Shown here in pieces: positions 5,919 through 10,865 of a DNA stretch of 10,865 nt (positions are counted from its first letter, which is position 1; the number at the start of each line of letters is the position of its first letter). The notes below the pieces were generated by a model. That model saw nothing but the letters and a program-made list of their open reading frames with translations, made no database searches and was not told where the DNA came from. Made by a program: the position numbers and the translations under genes. Source of the DNA: an uncultured Clostridia bacterium (lineage in GTDB: Bacteria; Bacillota; Clostridia; UBA1381); assembly GCA_944391255.1 (NCBI GenBank), contig CALXSW010000084.1, positions 1 to 10,865 on the forward strand, read 5' to 3'.

Positions 5919-6791
5919 TTATTCTCCAAATACTGATCTCATATTTTTATAGCTTATCTTATCTGTTATCTCTCTGCCGAACTCAGCGCTCAGCTTGTCA
6001 AGCAGGATATATATATCCTCAGCTCCGTGTATATCCTCAGGCAGTATATCGTCTGTTCCGTCAAGATCTGTTCCCAAGCCTATGCAGTTTTCCCCGCCAA
6101 GCTCAAGCCAGTGCGATACATGGCTTATGACGTCTGATGACGAGCAGCGCGGTTTGTCTGTCAGAAACGGGGGATATAGATTTAATCCGGCGCAGCCGCC
6201 GCTGTCACGGATCAGCCGGAACATATCATCTGTCAGGTTCCTCCTGTGAGAGCACACATATCTTGAATTTGAGTGAGTGGCAATGAGCTTTCCTGTGTTT
6301 ACTGATGACGCGTCATAAAATGAGCGGTCATTAAGATGTGAAACATCGAGTATTATATCAAGCTCATTCATTCGCCGTATAACTCTTTTCCCGAGCGCCG
6401 TCAGTCCGTGATCGGGACTGTCCGCTCCTCCGGCAAGCTGATTTGAATGGTTCCATGTAAGCGCTATGCAGCGCACGCCAAGGTTTTTAAGGCGATCAAC
6501 GTCATTAACGCTTTTTATCATATCAGCGCCTTCTATGCTTATCATAGGCGTGACGCTCCCAAAATACTGCTCCCTCATAAATTCTGTCATTCGCTCAAAA
6601 CGCTCCATAGATACAGCGCTGTGCTTCGGCTCAGTGCAGCATGCGAATATCTGTGTGTACTCTCCATAAAGCTCCATTCGCTTTGTGTCAAGATTATATT
6701 TGTTTTCGGCGAGATGTCCGCCGTTTTCCATAAGTCTTGTCATCGTGTCGCAGTGGGCGTCAAATATCTTATATTCAGAATGCGTTTTCAA
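5919..6791 (-). CDS. Membrane/renal dipeptidase family (peptidase M19)
   Basis: A binuclear zinc hydrolase of the amidohydrolase fold that cleaves dipeptides, often with broad specificity including D-residues at the C-terminal side. The 290 residues lack a signal peptide, so the enzyme should be cytosolic. Metal ligands can be placed: H13 and D15 (FDAHCDT), the bridging E87 (ISIEGAD), H152 (LDVSH), H173 (ATHSNSR), and the late Asp in GTDLDG (240-245). The start is TTG 6791. It is chosen because a strong GGAGG (6801-6805) lies exactly 9 nt upstream and the next in-frame Met is after the metal motif. It overlaps the end of yraN by 17 nt and is followed 4 nt later by rsmE. A role in turnover of peptides or peptidoglycan fragments is inferred; the exact substrate is unknown. 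Confidence 0.92.
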   Translation of the reverse strand: MKTHSEYKIFDAHCDTMTRLMENGGHLAENKYNLDTKRMELYGEYTQIFACCTEPKHSAVSMERFERMTEFMREQYFGSVTPMISIEGADMIKSVNDVDRLKNLGVRCIALTWNHSNQLAGGADSPDHGLTALGKRVIRRMNELDIILDVSHLNDRSFYDASSVNTGKLIATHSNSRYVCSHRRNLTDDMFRLIRDSGGCAGLNLYPPFLTDKPRCSSSDVISHVSHWLELGGENCIGLGTDLDGTDDILPEDIHGAEDIYILLDKLSAEFGREITDKISYKNMRSVFGE

Positions 6792-7128
6792 TATGGTTCA
6801 CCTCCGTGATCTCTATGTTTCCGTATTCTAAGCTGTACATCACTTCTATTATATCGAACCGTATATCTCTGTCATGCTCAGATAATCTGAGCGCCGCATT
6901 TTTCAGCCGTTCTATCTTATTTTTATCCACAAAATCTGACGGATATCCGTGATCGCTGTTTTTCCTCGTTTTGACCTCGACCACCACATCACATCCATTA
7001 TCGTCAGCAAGTATATCTATCTCATAATGTGATACATGAATATTTCTGCCTTTTATGCTGTATCCCTTGTTTTTCAGGTAACGGCATGCGGCGTCTTCCC
7101 CGATTTTTCCTATCTCGCTGCTGTTCAT
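6775..7128 (-). CDS. yraN: YraN / UPF0102 family putative endonuclease-fold protein
   Basis: A 117-residue member of the UPF0102 family, which has a restriction-endonuclease-like fold and no firmly established function. The family pattern is intact: GKIGEDAACRYL (7-18), GYSIKGRN (22-29), and the putative catalytic set E36/D38 in YEIDIL, E51 and K53 in VVEVKTR (49-55). Start is ATG 7128 with AAGG upstream; this ATG overlaps the rnhB TGA as ATGA, a hallmark of translational coupling. The neighbour rnhB is a frequent partner of yraN in Firmicutes, which suggests a nucleic-acid role but does not prove one. Confidence 0.92.
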   Translation of the reverse strand: MNSSEIGKIGEDAACRYLKNKGYSIKGRNIHVSHYEIDILADDNGCDVVVEVKTRKNSDHGYPSDFVDKNKIERLKNAALRLSEHDRDIRFDIIEVMYSLEYGNIEITEVNHIENAF

Positions 7129-7757
7129 CTCAACACCTTTTTTAGAAAACTCTTTCTGTGTATAGCGCATATACCATATTTTTCTATAGCCTCGTAGTGC
7201 GCCTTTGTTCCGTATCCCTTATGTTTTTCAAAGCCGTATTCGGGATATATTTTTGCCTGCTCCCTGATGAACCTGTCACGGCTCACCTTGGCAAGTATCG
7301 ACGCTGACGCTATAGCCATGCTTTTGCTGTCGCCTTTTACTACCGATTCAGCCGGTATGTCAAGCTCCGGACACTTGTTTCCGTCGATTATGACCTTTCC
7401 GGGCTTTATGTCAAGACCATTTACCGCGCCCTGCATTGCGAGCATTGTGGCATTTAGTATATTTATCTTATCTATTGTTTTTTCGTCAACGCTGTAAACA
7501 GAATATGCGAGAGCTTTTTCTTTTATAATATCAAAAAGCGCATCTCTTTTCTTCTCAGAAAGCTTTTTTGAATCGTTCATGCCCTCAATTACGCAGTCAT
7601 CGTCAAGTATGACCGCCGCCGCAAACACCGGTCCGGCAAGCGGACCGCGGCCTGCCTCATCAACTCCGCAGATGACCGCTCCGTCCGCTTTTTCCATATC
7701 AAAATCCTTCATAGCGCGGATCCTTTCCGCTTCCTCCTCTTTTGTAAGACGTCCCAT
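7125..7757 (-). CDS. rnhB: Ribonuclease HII
   Basis: Cleaves the RNA strand of RNA-DNA hybrids and removes ribonucleotides misincorporated into DNA. The 210 residues are normal for the family. Catalytic residues are D33 and E34 in GVDEAGRGPLAGPV (31-44), D125 in IIDGN (123-127) and D143 in VVKGDS. NDSKKLSEKKR (61-71), ASILAKVSRDR (152-162) and HRKSF (200-204) are further family marks. The ATG at 7757 (MGRLTKEEEA) is chosen because GGAG lies 7 nt upstream; the frame stays open to a GTG at 7796, but those codons lie inside the leader hairpin and U-run and encode a non-family extension. It is the first gene of the minus-strand operon and is coupled to yraN by a 4-nt overlap. Confidence 0.96.
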   Translation of the reverse strand: MGRLTKEEEAERIRAMKDFDMEKADGAVICGVDEAGRGPLAGPVFAAAVILDDDCVIEGMNDSKKLSEKKRDALFDIIKEKALAYSVYSVDEKTIDKINILNATMLAMQGAVNGLDIKPGKVIIDGNKCPELDIPAESVVKGDSKSMAIASASILAKVSRDRFIREQAKIYPEYGFEKHKGYGTKAHYEAIEKYGICAIHRKSFLKKVLR

Positions 7758-7773
7758 TATAACACTCCGTTTC

Positions 7774-7812
7774 AAAAAAATAAGGTATAATAACACGCGC
7801 AGCGTTATTATA
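7774..7812 (-). promoter_or_regulatory. Terminator-like hairpin in the rnhB leader
   Basis: On the minus strand TATAATAAC (7804-7812) pairs perfectly with GTTATTATA (7786-7794), 9 bp with a 9-nt G+C-rich loop. After five bases comes a run of seven T (A-run 7774-7780), ending 16 nt before the rnhB start codon. Because the likely promoter lies just upstream, this hairpin is in the leader: an attenuator, or a 5' stability element. The stem is A+T-rich and the U-run is not directly adjacent, so termination may be weak. Confidence 0.5.
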
Positions 7813-7824
7813 GCTGACGTGATT

Positions 7825-7853
7825 ATTATACCATAGCGATTTTATACTTTCCA
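7825..7853 (-). promoter_or_regulatory. Promoter of the rnhB operon
   Basis: On the minus strand TATAAT (7825-7830) is preceded by TGG, an extended -10, with TGGAAA (7848-7853) as a partial -35 at 17 nt. Start would be near 7818, giving a leader of about 60 nt to the rnhB ATG. Confidence 0.65.
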
Positions 7854-7871
7854 TATTAATATTATTAATAT
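7853..7871. repeat. A+T inverted repeat behind the rnhB promoter
   Basis: ATATTAAT (7853-7860) and ATTAATAT (7864-7871) are perfect inverted copies around ATT. They touch the upstream edge of the -35 element, where an UP element or an operator would lie. Low complexity makes chance plausible. Confidence 0.3.
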
Positions 7872-7960
7872 TTATATGTACATTTCATGACTATAAATCA
7901 TAATGTGGAGCAGGGGAGAGCTGGAGGCTCATCACCCTCTCCGCATGAGATCACTTCTGA
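7872..7960. other. Short intergenic stretch after the surface-protein gene
   Basis: No gene is seen. GGAGAG (7915-7920) and CTCTCC (7937-7942) could form a 6-bp stem with a 16-nt loop just after the surface-protein stop, but no T-run follows on either strand. A canonical terminator for the minus-strand gene is therefore not evident; some read-through into rnhB is possible. Confidence 0.4.
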
Positions 7961-10865
7961 TTAAGGTGCAAGGAACATCACAACGTCTGTTACTTCTCCG
8001 TCTGTCGTCTTGACAAACGCAAAGTAAGGATTACATTCATATTCTTTTACTAAATCCCATGACAGTTGCCAATTTTCATCATCGATAAAAACATCGTTGA
8101 AGTAAATATTTTTAGATATGGTAGGCAGACTTCCGGCTGTTACTCTATACCTATTATTTGATGTATAGTCATATATGTATGTGTTTGGAGTATATAGATA
8201 AAATGCTTTTGTATCGTTATATGTATCGGAGATGCCGTTTTCCTGCTCAGTGAACAGCTCAAGCGTTTTATTGGAATACTGGTACACCGGACCGAAATAT
8301 GCTTTGCACTCTGTATCGTCTGATGACCAATTCCATATATTATTTTTATCTATTGTTTTTATCATTGACGAGAATCCGTTGACGCTCTTGTCAAAGAAAG
8401 AGTAATAGTCAGAGTCGCTCTCAAGAACTACATTAAAATCAATAGCCGTTCCGTCATGGCGTGTGCCGTATATGACGATATCCCCCTCCGACACATTTTC
8501 AGCGCCTATGCCCGGTTCAACATTTATCTGAACATTTTCCTGACTCTCCTTTGCCACTGTGAGAGCCACATAATTTCTTCCGTCTATCTCAATCGTTTCA
8601 GGCTCTGACATAACAACAGCAATCGATGTTTCAGGAAGTATTGTGTTAGGCCGTGTGAAGATACAAAGCTCATAGGTGTCATATTTGTTTTTACCGTACA
8701 TGTAAGCGCAATACGAGCTTGAGTCATCAAGATTTTCGGTGCTGATTTTTGCCGCAGTTCCGTTCTCGTTATCGGTATAAGGCGTAACATCTATAAGTGA
8801 AGTGTCATTGTCATTTATTCTGTATTTGCCAAGTTTTCCGAGGCTGTGTATGTATACGAGATCAGCTCCGCCTTCAGCTTTTTCTGCTGCTCTGAATATT
8901 ATTTTGCCGTCAATGCATGAATAGCTGAAAACCATGTCTTGAATGTTATCCACAATATCTGATTTTGCTACAAGCTCGCCTGAATATTCAGCGCCGGCTC
9001 CGGCTGTAAGACTATAGAACAGATCAGCGTCATTCTTTGATGACGCATTCATTACAGTTGAGATGCCGTTCTGATCAATAAAGCTTATTTCAACAGCTTC
9101 GCCGTTTTCAGTCTGTTTCATTCCTGTGAATATTCCGAGTTTATATGACAGATCTTCTCCAACTGACGCGACTATTCTGCCAGAGATGTCAAGAGAGAAT
9201 GTGTATTTACTGCCTGTTGTGATGTAATCCGTATTAACCATAGATGGTTCAGTTTTGTATATTGTGCCGTCTATAGTTATTGTATCATTAGATACGCTGT
9301 CAACAGTTCCTGCAACTGTTTTATCGGAAACCATTATGTTATAGAATGATGATGACTCAGGAGCAGTGAAAACGTCATACGCTATATTCACCACGTCATT
9401 TTCTTTTATGCTCATAAGATCGGCGCGTCCGTCAATGTTTATCTTGGCGCCGCTGTTGAGTGCAAGTGAATCAGCGCCGCTGCTGCAAGCTTTAAAGTTT
9501 ATCGATGAGCCGTCGCAGCTTTCAGCTACAGCTGTGATATAATATGATATATTTACGGTGCTGAATGTGTTGTTTTCAGTTTTATCAGTCAGAGTTACAG
9601 TTCCGCCGCTGTTTTGGAAAATATATTTGTTCAGAACAGCGTCACTCGCTTCGGTCTGAATTCCGTTTATATAAATTTTAACATCGTCAGAGAGCGCGAA
9701 ATATTCGGTTTCGCCTGTTGTTTCTGAAACTGCCGGTATGACCCTGTTAAAATACATTCCGTGTGAAGCTGTGAGAGATTCCGGAATGTTGTCCGCTCTC
9801 AGTTCTACAGTGTTCTCACTGCCCTGATGGAGCGATAAGCCTACAGGTGGATTGAACAGTACAACTTCCGTCACGTCTCCCTCAAATGTTTTCACAAATG
9901 CGAATGCCGGAGCTGTTCCGTCAGCGATAACGTCTTCCCATAACACGCTGTCGCCGTATTTTTTATATGGCAGCTGTGATATAGACGGTATGTTTCCGGA
10001 TGATGTTCTGCTGCCGGACGCATTGTTGTAATCGTATACATATGTATAAGCGTTATTTATATCAAATGACTTAACGTCTGAAACGACATCAGACACGCCG
10101 TCACTGTTATACGCGAACAATTCGAGTACTCCATTTTCGTTGAGATAAACAGGACCGAAATATGCTTCAGCGCTGCGTGACTCTGTAGTCCATTGCCATG
10201 TGTTGTTTTCCGCGAGTGTTTTTATAGCTGATGAGAACTGGATCACACCGTTTTTTGAGAAGCTGCTGTAATCCGCGTCAGCGTCCATGACGATATTAAG
10301 ATCGTCTGTTGAACCGTCAAGCTTCGTTGTGTATACTATGATATCGCCCTCTGATAGATTTTCCGCTGTCATATCCTCAAATGTTGCCGATGTCTCAGCT
10401 CCGCCCTGATACATTGTGACCTTGACGCAGTCTTTTCCATCCTCAGAAACGATCTCCGGATCTGAAATAACGAGCGAGATGTTCGTTTTAGGAGTTATTA
10501 CTCCGATGTTATCCGTTATCATGCAGAATCTGAATCTGTCTTCATTGTTTCTGTTGTAGAAGCCAGCATTGTAGTTCATGCGATCTTCAAGATCTGATTC
10601 ATCTATCACATACACATTTCCGTCATTGTATAGATAATCTCCAATGTAGAGCATTTTTGTGAGTGGATCGTTTACAGGGTAGCCTAACGTATGGGCGTCG
10701 GCATCATACGTTCTGCTGCCCACGCCGTATCCGTGCAGCTCATCTTTCAGCTTTATCCTGCCGTTCTCCGTAATGGAATAGCTGAATACCATATTTGTTA
10801 TATTTTCAGCGACATCCTGTTTTGTGACAGTTTCACCGTTATAATAGGTATAATTTCCAGTGGCG
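7961..10865 (-). CDS. Large repeat-containing, probably cell-surface protein, C-terminal part
   Basis: The frame is open through the right edge; the ATG at 10792 is internal, and 24 further in-frame codons precede it up to the edge. The gene ends at TAA 7961-7963, so at least 967 codons are visible. Numbering is from that ATG. Composition is acidic and rich in Ser, Thr, Asn, Asp, Tyr and Gly, with almost no long hydrophobic segments and few Cys, as in extracellular beta-rich proteins. Two related units (about 1-316 and 603-943) flank a spacer with VKIYINGIQ (371-379) and a GTVDSV/ITIDGTIYK segment (495-513), a style common in large SLH-anchored clostridial proteins. No catalytic motif was recognised and no SLH repeat lies in the visible part; an anchor and signal peptide would be upstream. 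Adhesion, scaffold or polysaccharide contact are guesses. Confidence 0.85.
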   Translation of the reverse strand, partial: ATGNYTYYNGETVTKQDVAENITNMVFSYSITENGRIKLKDELHGYGVGSRTYDADAHTLGYPVNDPLTKMLYIGDYLYNDGNVYVIDESDLEDRMNYNAGFYNRNNEDRFRFCMITDNIGVITPKTNISLVISDPEIVSEDGKDCVKVTMYQGGAETSATFEDMTAENLSEGDIIVYTTKLDGSTDDLNIVMDADADYSSFSKNGVIQFSSAIKTLAENNTWQWTTESRSAEAYFGPVYLNENGVLELFAYNSDGVSDVVSDVKSFDINNAYTYVYDYNNASGSRTSSGNIPSISQLPYKKYGDSVLWEDVIADGTAPAFAFVKTFEGDVTEVVLFNPPVGLSLHQGSENTVELRADNIPESLTASHGMYFNRVIPAVSETTGETEYFALSDDVKIYINGIQTEASDAVLNKYIFQNSGGTVTLTDKTENNTFSTVNISYYITAVAESCDGSSINFKACSSGADSLALNSGAKINIDGRADLMSIKENDVVNIAYDVFTAPESSSFYNIMVSDKTVAGTVDSVSNDTITIDGTIYKTEPSMVNTDYITTGSKYTFSLDISGRIVASVGEDLSYKLGIFTGMKQTENGEAVEISFIDQNGISTVMNASSKNDADLFYSLTAGAGAEYSGELVAKSDIVDNIQDMVFSYSCIDGKIIFRAAEKAEGGADLVYIHSLGKLGKYRINDNDTSLIDVTPYTDNENGTAAKISTENLDDSSSYCAYMYGKNKYDTYELCIFTRPNTILPETSIAVVMSEPETIEIDGRNYVALTVAKESQENVQINVEPGIGAENVSEGDIVIYGTRHDGTAIDFNVVLESDSDYYSFFDKSVNGFSSMIKTIDKNNIWNWSSDDTECKAYFGPVYQYSNKTLELFTEQENGISDTYNDTKAFYLYTPNTYIYDYTSNNRYRVTAGSLPTISKNIYFNDVFIDDENWQLSWDLVKEYECNPYFAFVKTTDGEVTDVVMFLAP
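7964..8986 (-). repeat. Surface-protein repeat unit B
   Basis: Residues about 603-943. Anchors are MVFSYS (620-625), SEGDI (768-772), AYFGPVY (831-837), YIYDY (872-876) and FAFVKT (924-929). The protein ends 14 residues after the last anchor (DGEVTDVVMFLAP follows it), so the unit forms the C-terminus. Identity to unit A is clear but partial, indicating an old duplication. Confidence 0.8.
9845..10865 (-). repeat. Surface-protein repeat unit A (continues past the edge)
   Basis: Residues 1-316 plus the upstream edge codons align with unit B. Anchors are MVFSYS (1-6), SEGDI (147-151), AYFGPVY (210-216), YVYDY (251-255) and FAFVKT near 297-302. The equivalent anchors in unit B lie 619 to 627 residues later, so spacing inside the unit is conserved. 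Confidence 0.8.

Noticed and set aside
5630..6130. Plus-strand 166-residue frame with hydrophobic stretches
   Set aside because: It is antisense to rsmE and the M19 dipeptidase, both well supported. Its apparent membrane character arises from reading those codons backwards.
8584..8790. Minus-strand 68-residue frame inside the surface-protein gene
   Set aside because: It is an alternative frame within one long conserved-pattern coding region, with no start signal.

Overview
The window looks like chromosomal DNA of a low-to-moderate G+C, Gram-positive anaerobe of class Clostridia, probably a gut species. The basis is a type III glutamine synthetase, SLH-anchored surface proteins, strong AGGAGG-type ribosome binding sites, consensus sigma-A promoters with 17-bp spacers (several with extended -10 elements), and an rnhB-yraN pair. 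A genus cannot be named from the sequence alone.

Layout. At the left edge (1-275, +) is the C-terminal end of an S-layer-homology protein, followed by a terminator. A promoter with an adjacent inverted repeat then drives a small cysteine-motif protein of unknown function (564-857, +). A minus-strand tRNA-Arg(CCU) with its own promoter and terminator occupies 895-1084. Next is glnN (1369-3462, +). Its consensus promoter is followed by a leader of about 150 nt containing a perfect 13-bp intrinsic terminator and a competing hairpin, so it looks controlled by transcription attenuation. Downstream of the glnN terminator, 3666-3826 holds an isolated consensus promoter, three hairpins and a terminator with no credible ORF: a candidate small RNA.

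From about 7850 back to 3829, on the minus strand, is one compact operon: rnhB (RNase HII), yraN, an M19 dipeptidase, rsmE (16S rRNA m3U1498 methyltransferase) and a GH27-type alpha-galactosidase-like gene. The genes overlap or lie a few bases apart and the run ends in a terminator. The glycosidase is split by one in-frame TAG codon at 4251-4253, so it is a recent pseudogene, a sequence error or a suppressed stop. The rnhB promoter is followed by a leader hairpin with mutually exclusive arms.

The right third (7961-10865, minus) is the C-terminal part of a very large, probably secreted repeat protein. It contains two divergent copies of a unit of about 320 residues separated by a spacer of about 290 residues; its start lies beyond the window.

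Together the genes are housekeeping (nitrogen assimilation, RNA/DNA maintenance, rRNA modification, peptide turnover) flanked by cell-surface genes. The most interesting material is noncoding: the glnN leader, the orphan RNA and the rnhB leader.
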